A DNA stretch of 64,000 nt, from assembly GCA_023014485.1 (NCBI GenBank), contig JAJOZX010003215.1, forward strand, positions 300,001 through 364,000. The letters run 5' to 3'. Below are positions 46,155 to 56,602 of the stretch, piece by piece. The notes under the pieces are model-generated. The model made no database searches. It was not told the DNA's origin and worked only from the letters and a program-made list of their open reading frames with translations. The stretch comes from Bathynomus jamesi (taxonomy: Eukaryota > Arthropoda > Malacostraca > Isopoda > Cirolanidae). Position 1 is the first letter of the stretch. Each line of letters opens with the position of its first letter. A program made the translations under genes and the position numbers.

Positions 46155-46440
46155 ATACATTCTTTACGTTATTTATACTGCGTGTTCTTTGCAGTTGAAT
46201 GTATATAATGTTACAGCATGCGGGAGGTGCCCCCTTGGGGCATTGGTTTCTGCGAGTATGTAGAAGAATTACGGCATTTGGAAGAGTGAGGCCCATGGTG
46301 TAATGGTATCGCATCTGACCGGCAATCGGAAGATCCCGGGTTCGATTCCCGGGTGGTTACCTCATTTTTCATTTGTTTCGTTCTCTCTCGTCTTGCGCGG
46401 AATATCTCCTATACAAGCGTCGTTCTTTACGTTATATATA
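46155..46440 (+). repeat. Inverted terminal unit of the tRNA-like array
   Basis: One further unit lies head to head with unit 7. The junction at about 46160 joins ATTATATACATTC directly to TTTACGTTATTTATACTGCG, skipping part of the tail, so the last two units form a hairpin-capable inverted repeat. A (TA)n tract follows at 46433-46452. Confidence 0.88.
46290..46360 (+). tRNA. tRNA-like core, inverted unit
   Basis: Plus-strand copy of the same core: GGCCCAT start, TGGTGTAATGG box A, TTCGATT loop in box B, GTGGTTAC end. Positional anticodon GGC, C33. Confidence 0.4.
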
Positions 46441-46997
46441 TATATATATATATGATACGACCTACCATTTCTATGGTTGAACGGTATCCTTTTTTGTGTC
46501 ATTAGAAGTTTGCTCTAAGAAACGAATGTACTTTAATTCATTTCCTCAAAGTACATACAAGACAATCAACGATTTAGATTGTTTTAGATTTTTTTATGGA
46601 ACTATTTCTATTTTCCCCTTTTCACAATTGTCATGGAAACCATGGTAATTAATCTCAACCCTATTCACCCACATATAAATCTCATCAGATTATGCATGTC
46701 CATTGAATGTGGCATGGTTTAAACCCTTACTTGTACTTCGTTACTCATTTACTTAGTTCACCCTCAAATGCATCTAACTCATTAATCATTACTGTCTATA
46801 AGTGTATATATATTTAATAATTAATAATTTCACTCACTCTTGTATCATGGCTGTGAACCCTTTGTTACCGCGTCCCTCCAGTGTATCTCCCCTTATTTCT
46901 CCCTATAATGACTTATACCTTTGGTTTGGTTTACCTTTAGTTTGCTTCCGCCCGAATTGTTCATTCTGGCGAAGGTCAAGCTTTTCATTCCACCTTA
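46441..46997. other. No gene seen; possible SINE body
   Basis: Nothing coding. If the tRNA-like sequence at 47005-47077 is a SINE head on the minus strand, its body would extend leftward to about 46800, including GCCAGAATGAACAATTCGGG (minus strand). Confidence 0.4.
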
Positions 46998-47004
46998 GAC
47001 CTAC

Positions 47005-47077
47005 AGTTTAACGTGGAATTCGAACCACGCCGCACCAGCAGCCCAGCGTCTTAACCACTAGGCCACCCAGGGTACCC
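47005..47077 (-). repeat. tRNA-like SINE head
   Basis: The minus strand has a polymerase III box A, TGGCCTAGTGGTTAAG, and box B, GGTTCGAATTCC, at tRNA spacing, with T-stem ends CGTGG/CCACG. The anticodon arm is GC-rich and folds poorly. This is typical of a tRNA-derived SINE. It is a different tRNA ancestor from that of the 268-bp array. Confidence 0.5.
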
Positions 47078-48247
47078 ATTTATCTACCAACCACTTTCTT
47101 TATTGTGTGACTCATACATCCGAATTACATACCTATAATATATTAAGTATGAATTAACGTATATTGTATAATGTATTGGACTGTGATGTTATAAAATAAA
47201 TTAATTACTCTTGCATTTATCATCCCTTGAACATTAAATCTTCAAACTGACACCTTTAGTATTCAATGTACAGTATGTATGATAACTTACCCCGAATTTA
47301 TGATAAAAAAGTCATTATTTATCTATGGTGTCTTGCATATCGTCCCTTATAGTATTCATGTTATTTATCTATCTGTTGTCTCTTGATCTATTAGTCCTTG
47401 TCCTTAGTACCATGTCATGTCAAGGCGTTGCGCAAAATTCTCGTTAATGCTGACGCAAATATCCAAATTCAGTTCTTTTAGCGCCAACGCTATTTCACCT
47501 ATGTCAGCGCCTAACTAAACATATTTTTGGAATGTCGTCAAAAACTCTCTCTCGCTTCTGCTACAAATTTATAACATCAATATGTTATATTATATTATAA
47601 TACAATGTCACCATGCCAGGTCATTGGCTCGTTATCTATTTACGTCACGTAGTTACCCATGTTCTCATTAATTGTATTTATTCCTTCTACCTCACTGACA
47701 TTCAAGTTCTACGTTACTTATGCGTTACATTATAAATAAATGTCTGCGTACTTTCCATGGAAAGTCCATCGTATCTTTTCTCCGCTTACATCATCACTGG
47801 CTAGTGGCTACTTAGGCTTTCAAACTATGATGAATAGCCATTTTCTAATAATATTTGACATAATTTAGTCTTATAATAATTATAATAATCATTGTTAACT
47901 ATAAATATATAGTATTGTTGTTAATTCCCTTTAATTATAGAACAATGGATAACCCTTCTTCATTATAGAAATTGTATAAATTACTTAGATTACTTCAGTA
48001 TCAGATGTGTCAATTAACAATTTGATAAAACTGTAATTAACTGTAATAACTTAATATGATGTACTTAATGTACTCGGTGCACAACCCTGACATTATGTCG
48101 CCATCCAAGAATGTATACTTTGCAAAATTATTATCTTTTGTTTATTATTTTTTTCATTTTTTTTTAGGGAGAGGTCTTCAAAATTTCGTTATTTGCTTAA
48201 ATTGTGCTTAGCGTCAAGATTCGTTGGATTTCCAGCTAAAGGGAGAC
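47078..48247. other. No gene seen
   Basis: AT-rich sequence without recognisable coding, RNA or repeat structure. Confidence 0.45.
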
Positions 48248-48255
48248 GTCTCAGT

Positions 48256-48690
48256 CAGAGGCGTCATTTGGGGGGGGGGGGGCTGTGAGGGGCGGTCGCA
48301 CCCCCACAAGCTCACCAGGGGGTCCTCCAAGGCCCTCCAAATGATAGTTTCTTAAAAAAAAAGGCACCTAATATTTTGTGGATTACCAATATAATGAACT
48401 GCTTACAGTTTAAAAACTTTTTTAGAATAATTTTAATAAAATAATGACAATGAATTATGACAGAATAAATTGAAAACTCTGAGTAACGTCTGACGTCACA
48501 GTAAACAAAAAACAAATAATTTGATAGTTAACTGTAAATAACCAGTCTGGCTGATACCATTTAATCATTCTTGTTTATATTAATTTCATTATAAAGTACA
48601 TTGTGAGTAGCACTTAATAAATTTTGACATGTGAGGGGCCTCTCACTGTCTTCTTCGACCGCCCCAAGCCAATTTGAAATGACGCCCCTG
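48256..48690. mobile_element. hAT MITE with 8-bp TSD
   Basis: It starts CAGAGGCGTCATTTGGGG and ends with the complement of CAGGGGCGTCATTTCAAAT. It is flanked by a perfect 8-bp duplication, GTCTCAGT, at 48248-48255 and 48691-48698. It is 435 bp and non-coding, and includes a 13-G run. Confidence 0.88.
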
Positions 48691-48740
48691 GTCTCAGTCA
48701 AAGTTGTATTCCCCCAAAATTAAACTAATTTATTTTTCTA

Positions 48741-48978
48741 CAAGGTGTGTATAAAGTAACTCGTGTGAAGAGACAAATCCGATTTGAATTGTGTTAACGC
48801 GAGTGAACATGGACAAGTAATATTTATTACAGGTACTTTATAACAACTGTATATTCGATAGTAAGGTTTATAAGAGGTGTTGAAAATGTTTTTAAGAGTT
48901 AAAAAACAGGTTGAAACTAGTTTCAACCAGTTCAAATCGGATTTGTCTCTTCACTCGCATTACTTTACATACACCCTG
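48741..48978. mobile_element. Palindromic TA-target MITE
   Basis: The arms run from CAAGGTGTGTATAAAGTAAC inward to AGACAAATCCGATTTGAA and back in inverted order to the complement of CAGGGTGTATGTAAAGTAAT. TA flanks both ends. It is 238 bp. Confidence 0.75.
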
Positions 48979-49000
48979 TACTATAAAATTATATCATTCC

Positions 49001-49150
49001 TGCCTGAACTATTGTTACAAGATGTCGAACCTCTCCCCCTTCAATTCCTGCCTGAGCTATTGTTACCAGAGGTCGAACCTCTCCCCCTTCAATTACTGCC
49101 TGGGCTATTGTTACAAGAGATCGAACCTCTCCCCTTCCAATTCCTGCCTT
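49001..49150. repeat. 48-bp minisatellite, three copies
   Basis: The unit TGCCTGAACTATTGTTACAA-GATGTCGAACCTCTCCCCCTTCAATTCC recurs at 49001, 49049 and 49097, with a partial fourth at 49145. Because 48 is a multiple of three, all frames stay open through it; I do not take it as coding. Confidence 0.85.
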
Positions 49151-49667
49151 CCACTTTCTTTTGATAAACACCTATTATAATTTCTGACCATTAGTCTGGA
49201 AGCCGGACCTCATGACCCAAAATTCTCGGTTAAAGTTTTTTCTCTGCTGATTGTTCATCTTTGGGGTGTATATAATGAGATCCAGGGTGTGTGTGGAGGT
49301 TACACCCTTGGGCAATTTGAGATATACAAGATGGCCACCAAGAATACGAAAATATACCCGAAAATCAGTTTTCGGTGTTTCTTCACAACCACACATGCAA
49401 ATACAATTAATACATGCTTTTCTATGTTTTGGGCCATAGCAAATCTAATTTCATGATCATTTTAACTCTAGGATTGATTAAAATCAATATGGCGGCCATA
49501 TTGTCCTTAAAAATGTGTTTTACAGGGCTCAATAGGGCCAAGTATTATACATATCAATGTTTAAAAAAACACAGAGGCCAATCAATGCTCTGATATCCGC
49601 CAGATATATGCACATTACCAATTATATGAAGGAGAGAAGACTAATGTTTTTATTCTTTTCCAGGTGA

Positions 49668-51769
49668 ATGATGGACGAGGCGTGCATATTCAAGTTTCGA
49701 TATGGGGAGGTGTGCGATGACGGTATAAAGACTTCCTGTAACCATGGGAATTCATGTATTCACTCTATAATCAAGGCCAGAAGGACCTACGAGGACGGAC
49801 TATGTACACAACTTGAACAGCAATTAGCAGACAATGAGGAGCTAAAGATACATTTCCATAAAAACTGTGTCTAGATATGCATCCGTAACTAATTTTGCGA
49901 AGCACAAGTTAGATGTTGATGAACCCCAAACAATGAAGAAACTTCGTCGGTCTCGAAACCCATTTCATTTCACGAAGCAGTGTTTATATTGTGGGAAGGC
50001 CTTTGATATCGAGAAAGACCGAAAACATCCTGATAGGTGGCGCCCAGCATATCTATGTCGCACTACTCATTCACTGAAGCAGGATGGGAAACCCTATTAG
50101 GATTATTTACTTGATAAATGCAATGCTCGCGCCGACCCCTGGGCGATTGAAGTCAGAGTGCGAATAGACAGCTGCATCAGTGACCTTCACGCAGCGGATG
50201 CAAGGTATCACAGGGATTGTATGTGTAAATTTATGGGTAACAAGAACATCTTATTGGATAATCAGTCTCCTTCAACTTCTAAAGGAGAGGATGATCAGGG
50301 ACTGAAACATATTAGAGATGATATGTTAAGTGATAGGACACGCATATGGAACTCTGTTCAGTTACATCAGGAGTATATCGATCACTCTGGTTACAAATTG
50401 AGCCGCACTGGTTTAGTTGATGAACTCCGTAATTACTTTAGTTGTGAATTATTAGTTGGAACTGAGCATTGACCCTTTGGATCCAGAAAAACACCCTGAT
50501 GCACTGGTGAACGTAGTCACGGGTAAAGTTGTCACACATGCCTCGGTGAATGTGTTCAGGGCAGTAGAGCTGGGGAAAGCACAGATGGAATCCTTTGAGC
50601 AGAGCTGGCCAAATGGATTTCATGAACCTATTCCTAAAGTTGTCAACACAATGTCATTAACGCGCAAGCATATCAAGCTGGATGACAATAAAGTCTTTGA
50701 CACTGAAACCATTTATGCCAGAGCCATGGCTTTGCAACGCAGTGCCCGTAATCTAGACATAAATCATTTGCTCTTTCATGAGCTATCCCCTCATCCAACC
50801 TCAATGTTTGATGAGGCTGGACACATGCGTGAGGCAAAGATTAAATCAAATCTGAAGAAAGCACTAAAGGTGCATGTATCAGGAAGGCTTGCACTGAACA
50901 ACATTAAAGTCGCTTTTCTTGATGGTTGCGCTGTTCTTTGAGTGGTGCCATGGCCTGCTAGTGGTACAGTGCAGGACTAGTTGGATCTGTTCCGAAGCTA
51001 CATCGCCAATCAGCTGAGGAAGAATGATGTCTACCTTGTGTTTGACAGGTACAAAGAAGGAAGCATCAAAGAGTCCACGCGTCAGGGTAGAGATCAGGGA
51101 GCCAGTAGAGTGTACTCATTACGTGAATCTATTCGTCTGCCACCACAAAAGGTCATCCTGACTGTTTCCACAAACAAGTCCCAACTCATTAATCTCGTCT
51201 GTACAGACCTCATTTCGCACACAGGTGACATCGCACCCCACAAACTTGTCATAACAGGAAGTGACCCTGTGCCTGTAGAACTCGCCAATGGAGTAGTGAT
51301 AAGATGACATGACATGGCTACAACCCAAGAGGAAGCTGACACTATAATCGTACAACAACTGGTTAAAGCAGGTAGTCAGGTAACTCTTCTGGCGGCAGAT
51401 GATACAGACATCTTCGTTCTCTTATTACACTTTGTGTGTAGTGGGGATATTACTTGGCCCGTCATGATGATCTCTCCCATACAAGGCCGGGCTGTGATTG
51501 ACATCAACGCCACAGCACTCAAGCACCATGCCATTATTCCTGACTTGCTAGCTGCTCATGGAGCAACCGGTTGTGTTACCGTTGCAACTTTCTTCGGAAT
51601 AGGTAAGGGCGTAGCCTTGAAGGTTCTGCGTTCTGGTGCTCATCGCCTCAACTACTTAGGGGACACAACCAAGACCATGCTCAATGTTGTAGACCAGGTT
51701 GAGCAGTTCATTTTGGCTTGCTATGGGCAGTCGCGATGTCAGTCGATGACAGAAGCACGTCTAAAGGTA
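49668..51769 (+). pseudogene. XPG/FEN1-like nuclease protein, main part, inactive
   Basis: The protein begins MMDEACIFKFRYGEVC and has a Cys/His zinc-finger-like region at 49970-50075 (CLYCGKAF, then LCRTTH). ISDLHAADARYHRDCMCKFM follows. The middle has FLDGCAVL and DVYLVFDRYKEGSIK (about 51030-51070). The best-recognised part, 51320-51650, matches the XPG-I/FEN1 pattern: QEEADTIIVQQL, then AADDTDIFVLLL, then GCVTVATFFGIGKGVALK. Those correspond to the metal-binding acidic residues and the helix-two-turn-helix (usually GCDxxxxxxGIG); here the Asp of GCD is Val. Breaks: a frameshift at 49870, a stop at 50098, a frameshift near 50460, stops at 50939, about 50978 and 51305. The gene continues at 53425 after an insertion. 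I do not know its cellular role. Confidence 0.65.
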
Positions 51770-53424
51770 GAAACCCGGAAATTTGTACGACGGAAATTTA
51801 TACGCCAGCATTTGTACGCCAGAACATTTATACGACTGGAAATTTATACGCCAAGCATTTGTACGACGGTAATTTATACTTTATACGCAAGAAATTCATG
51901 ATCAGTTAATAAAATTGAATTTGAAACTAGGTAAGTTAAAATACAAATTATCACAAATTATGAAATTACATATTACAATAATTAAATGCATAATTGAAAA
52001 TAGATTTCAGCTTATCAATTTAAGAGAAAATGTAACTAGCGATATACAGAACGAATGTCATTTAAAAAATCGGAGAACAAATCCAGACCTAACCTAACCT
52101 AACGAATGTCATTTAAAAAATCGGATAACAAATCTTGCGAGTTTTTTCTCATTAATCTCCAGACCTAACCTAACCTAACCACCTGTACCTATTCAATACC
52201 ATTTACCTACCTGTTAATCCTTTAATGCGCTGTGATACATGATAAAATTAAAAATTCTTCAAATTGAAATTATTTTCAAAATATTTAAATAATGTTTACT
52301 TTTTTTTTTGCACCTGTGCTTATGTTTATACAGGGTGTACATAAAGTCAGGATCTATTTTTGTGAAGCACTTGGAAATTATATGGAATTCAATCATAAAA
52401 TGATAAAGTGGTAACATTTATTAAATAATTAAGAGTAGGATTCGACGTGACGCCCATCAGTATCCCTGCACAGCTCAAATCGTTCCGCAGCATTTCTAAA
52501 CACATTCTGGAGCATTTGCGGGGTTATGTTATCTGCAGCAGTTCGTATACGTGTACGTAAGTTTTCAAGAGTCGTAATCTTCGTCTGATAGACGTGCGAT
52601 TTGATAAAGCCCTATGCAAAGAAATCTAAAGGGGTTAAATCTGATGATCTCGCTGGCCAAGGTCTGTTGCTTCCGCGTCCGATCCAGCGATTTGGAAAAC
52701 GTCCATTTAGATAATCCTGAACAATTTTGGCATAGTGACAAGGAGCACCATCATGTTGATAGACGACGGGGATAGGATTGTTAGTACCGTCGTCTATCAA
52801 CATGATGGTGCTCCTTGTCACTATGCCAAAATTGTTCAGGATTATCTACATGGACGTTTTCCAAATCGCTGGATCGGACGCGGAAGCAACAGACCTTGGC
52901 CAGCGAGATCACCAGATTTAACCCCTTTAGATTTCTTTGCATGGGACTTTATCAAATCGCACGTCTATCAGACGAAGATTACGACTCTTGAAAACTTACG
53001 TACACGTATACGAACTGCTGCAGATAACATAACCCCGCAAATGCTCCAGAATGTGTTTAGAAATGCTGCGGAACGATTTGAGCTGTGCAGGGATACTGAT
53101 GGGCGTCACGTCGAATCCTACTCTTAATTATTTAATAAATGTTACCACTTTATCATTTTATGATTGAATTCCATATAATTTCCAAGTGCTTCACAAAAAT
53201 AGATCCTGACTTTATGTACACCCTGTATAAAAAAATGAAGTTACGGTTATTATCATGGGTAGATCGCATACTTAAGTCAAAAAAGTCCGGTAGAGCGTGT
53301 ACTTAAATTACCGTCGTACAAATGTCAGTCGTATAAATTTCCAGTCGTATGAATGTTCTGGCGTACAAATGGTGGCGTATAAATTTCCGTCGTACAAATG
53401 TTGACGTACAAATTTCCGCACACG
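51770..53424. mobile_element. Element with 9-bp TSD and repeat-built TIRs, MULE-like
   Basis: CTAAAGGTA is duplicated at 51761-51769 and 53425-53433, and removing the element rejoins the host gene. The ends share CGGAAATTTGTACG, and inverted similarity continues for about 110 bp. Each TIR is a string of about seven 15-bp units, alternating ATTTGTACG and ATTTATACG. A 9-bp duplication suggests a Mutator-like element, but there is no transposase to confirm it. A palindromic mariner-type element is nested inside. Confidence 0.7.
52331..53225. mobile_element. 895-bp palindrome made of two inverted transposase 3' ends
   Basis: Each arm is 438 bp (52331-52768 and 52788-53225) around a 19-bp spacer, and TA flanks both ends (52329-52330, 53226-53227). 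The right arm encodes on the plus strand the C-terminal half of a DDE_3-type Tc1/mariner-group transposase: VVYQHDGAPCHYA (catalytic Asp), RWIGRGSNRPWP and SPDLTPLDFFAWDFIKS (next Asp). The left arm encodes the same on the minus strand with one extra break. The catalytic N-terminal part is absent. Confidence 0.88.
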
Positions 53425-53851
53425 CTAAAGGTATGGTCCGCCAAGGTGGGCAAGAGTATGGTTGCTGGTGCTCCAAAAGCACAGACTCTGCCTCCCACCA
53501 ATGAGGCATTCCGGGAGAATGTGGCACGAGCACACCTCCAGGTTGCTATATGGCGCAACGCACTTGAGTTGGACCCACCCTTCTCGACCCAATTACACAC
53601 GGTTGGTCAAAGGAAGACGACTCTAACTGTCTGACCCCACCAACAATGCCCAATGACATACCTCTGGCCCTAGCAGAGTTACTGAAACTCCTCAAGTGTT
53701 TGTAGCAGTGAGCAGGCCTGCAGCAGTCAGCGATGTGGCTGCAAGAACAATAGCTTAGCGTGTACAATATTCTGTGATTGCCAAGGAGGCAATGCGTGTT
53801 ACAACGAGTACACTATACAGGTACAACAAATTGAGAATGATGAACTTGCTA
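53425..53851 (+). pseudogene. XPG-like protein, C-terminal part with CXC-like cysteines
   Basis: This continues the 49668-51769 gene. VWSAKVGKSMVAGAPKAQTL and NVARAHLQVAIWRNALELDPP follow the insertion directly. A frameshift after about 53590 leads to a Cys-rich tail at 53695-53800: CSSEQACSSQRCGC, then KNNSLACTIFCDC. The spacing C-X-C-X6-C-X3-C-X-C matches half of a tesmin/TSO1-type CXC DNA-binding module. The frame then reads QVQQIENDEL. It is cut by BEL copy 2 and finishes with the last few codons and a TAA at 61847-61864. An XPG-like core with a CXC tail would fit a sequence-specific nuclease, but that is inference. Confidence 0.6.
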
Positions 53852-54567
53852 TGGAAAACTGATGAGTGGGTAGTTGGGAGGTAACGAAAATGGTTCACTG
53901 AGTAGGTAGGTAGTTAATCTAACAATTATTAAATTCCTTTTATGTCAATAACTGGGTGGATGAAACCAATTGGTTGCTCACCAGAGTTATTCTCCACACT
54001 AGTATTTATATACTGTGTGACAAGAGCGTGCTCGGTAATAGATATACATTACCGCTCAACCAACCGAGGAAAAAACCAATACAACGCTGGTGGAAAAAGC
54101 CCCGCGAAAAGGAGAACAAAGGGAGAACGAAAACGAAGAACGGGGCGAGAGGACGTAACTAGAGGAGGGACGAGAACAGACACCGAAGAAAGATCCCCAC
54201 CAGCAAGTACGCTCTCGACAATTATACAGGAAGGAGAAAAGAGACTCTCTAATAATAGTAAGTGACTAATTGTGTTTTTAACCCAGCAAGTTAAACTCAT
54301 TAAATTAAGCTGGGTCAGACAACTTAGGCCTACATTGTGGCCTAAGACCCAGCATCAACTCATAGCTTAACAAAGGTAAAGGTAGATTGCCCTAACCTAG
54401 TTTGGTGAGGAATCCTACTGTGGACCTCAATTTATCTGCCCGCTCTGGACCATTTCCGGAATCTCTAGGCTGACCCCTCTAGGCTAGACTTGATCTACTC
54501 TATAGTTAGACTGGAGAAATAAGGGGTGGGTTAATTGTGGACCAATTCATACAGAGCATTTTTCACA
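53852..54567 (+). repeat. BEL copy 2, 5' LTR
   Basis: It begins TGGAAAACTGATGAG and ends CATTTTTCACA. The splice donor GTAAGT is at 54258. The primer-binding candidate TGGTGGCCCGTGTGGGG starts at 54569, the same spacing as in copy 1. Confidence 0.9.
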
Positions 54568-54895
54568 TTGGTGGCCCGTGTGGGGAGAATTTACAAACCT
54601 TAACCTTACTTAACAAAAATTGCAGAATTAGGCTAAATGGTCTAGCCTAAGCCTAAGCCTAAGCCTAACCTAATCAAGCCTAATTAGGTCTACAACCTAG
54701 GGCCTAACTAGGAAACATTTACATTTAAGGAGTCTCATTCTCTTATAAGCTTAGACCTGAGTGACACATAAGTACTTGGTGGGGATTAAACCAAATTTAA
54801 AACTTGACTGTTTTGTCTGTGCTCTCTCTTCTCTGGTAATTTCTTCTTGTCCTCTATTTCATTACGATCCCCAGTTAAACAATTTTGACTTAAAC

Positions 54896-56602
54896 ATGGA
54901 CAGTGCGGAATTGAAAAAGTTAAAAAAGAAAAGGGGGGCAAAGTTGGGTGCTGTTACAAAGGCCAAGAACACTTTTAACAATATTACACAACCAGGTAAG
55001 GAAGATTTAGAGTGTGTAATTCTTAAATTGGAAACTAAAAAGAAGGAAATAATAGCCATTGATGAGAGTATTTCAGAGTTAGTTGAATCCGAAATGGTGA
55101 AGAACAATTGATAGACCTTTACGCTGATAATGATGTTCAGGTAATCTCAATTGAACAGCAAATAAGGAGACTACGGTCTCGTTTGACTGACTTAACACCA
55201 AATAAACCTAATTCTGATTTTAATCAAAGTAGAGCTAACCTTCAACAAAATTTAAGTGGCATGCTAAATCCTGAGTCACAAGAATTGAGGGCTCAGTTAC
55301 CCATTTTGTTAGTACCAACATTTGAAGGGGACACGGTACAATTCCCATCTTTCGTTGACAAATTTGAGAGTTTAATAGGTAATAAACCTTATATTTCAAC
55401 TGTTGAAAAGTTTAGCTACTTAACTAGTTTCCTTAAAGGCCCAGCCTATAACCTGATAGCCTATTTACCAGCCGTAGGGAATTCATATGAAGTAGCTATT
55501 GATCTCTTAAAACGTAATTACATTAATAAAGATGAGATTGTATATGAATTATCTCAACAAATTTTTGATTTTGCACCCATAAAAGATAACCATAGTGATA
55601 TGGAAATTTTTATACAAAATTAGAAGCTATTATAGGACAACTGGTTAGCAATGAGATAGATATTAAAGCTTCATCTTGGATTATACAAGGCATAGTTCTT
55701 AGGTGCCTTCCTTTGAGGGATAAAGATATTTTAGTTCTAAAAACGGGAGAAAATTATCCTAATCTTGAAGATATCAGAAAACACTTTTCCAATATCCTAA
55801 CTAATTACAAATTGAGAAATATTCCAACACAAAATAAGACCCAGACTATGGATAAACCAAAGACTGTTCCCAGAGACCAACTAGCTACAGCCAAACAGAC
55901 AAAACTTGATACTGTAGAATCAAATGTGACCAACTATAATACACGAACACCTACATTACAGAACTTTAATGTAACTGCTGCCTCAACTTACACACTACAT
56001 TGCAAATTTTGTGCAAGTAATGAACACAGTAGTACTGGGTGTGACAAATATTCAGACTTTAACCAAAGAGCTAAAAGATGTGAACAGTTGAACCTATGTA
56101 AAAAGTGTACTGGCCAGGGACATTATAAGAAAGACTGTAAATCTAGGTTAAGATTCAAGTGTAAGTTTTGTAAAAGTTTACGACATGTCTCATCAATGTG
56201 TGATTCACCAAAGTGTCCAAACAATAGTACTCAAACTCAAAAGATACCTCCACCAAACAAAGGTAATCAAGAAAATGCCACTTTCATGGGACATTCTGTT
56301 TGCTCAAACAACGTAACAAGAAACACTGAGATTCTTTTACCAACTATTACTTTGGACTTAGTGAATAGTGAGGGTAGCACCACTCCAGTGAGATGTCTTA
56401 TAGACTGTTGTTCTCAACAAACATTTGTTTCGCAAAATGTAGTTAATAAATTGGGTTTGACACCAAACCCGAATGAACAAAACCTCAATATTGCATCCTT
56501 TGTTAAGGATAACTCGGACAAAAATAGCTATAAGACAATTGACCTGGAACTACATTTAGAAAATAAATTAGAAAAATTGAAGCAGTTATTATTTCTAAAG
56601 TA
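54896..56602 (+). pseudogene. BEL copy 2 gag and protease
   Basis: It starts at the ATG at 54896 with the same lysine-rich N-terminus as copy 1. The DUF1759 core is intact (LVPTFEGDTVQFPSFVDKF, KFSYLTSFLKGPAYNLIAYL). The Cys-rich region is at 56000-56230. The protease-like segment has LIDCCSQQTFVSQNVV, where Asp after LI is the presumed catalytic residue. Frame changes occur at about 55095 (one base lost in the GAAATGG stretch), about 55613 (lost T) and about 56570. Otherwise long frames survive, so this copy is the better guide to the protein. Confidence 0.88.

Larger units (their letters stand above)
44263..46160 (-). repeat. Tandem array of seven 268-bp tRNA-containing units
   Basis: Seven head-to-tail units recur at an exact 268-bp spacing, nearly identical to each other. 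Each holds ATACATTCAACTGCAAAGAA, CGACGCTTGTATAGGAGATA, a GA microsatellite, a tRNA-like core on the minus strand and CCAATGCCCCAAGGGGGCAC. Small differences (GA run length, C/T changes such as TGCTG/TGCCG) distinguish units. The open frame of 70 codons in each unit is a by-product of the repeat and has no known motif. Confidence 0.92.

Noticed and set aside
44437..46263. Seven 70-codon frames repeated every 268 bp as a protein family or CRISPR-like array
   Set aside because: They overlap the antisense of tRNA-like cores and repeat with the DNA unit. There is no repeat-spacer structure, and this is a eukaryotic genome.
48877..49180. 95- and 89-codon frames over the 48-bp minisatellite
   Set aside because: Open only because the repeat unit is a multiple of three and lacks stops; they start inside a palindromic MITE.
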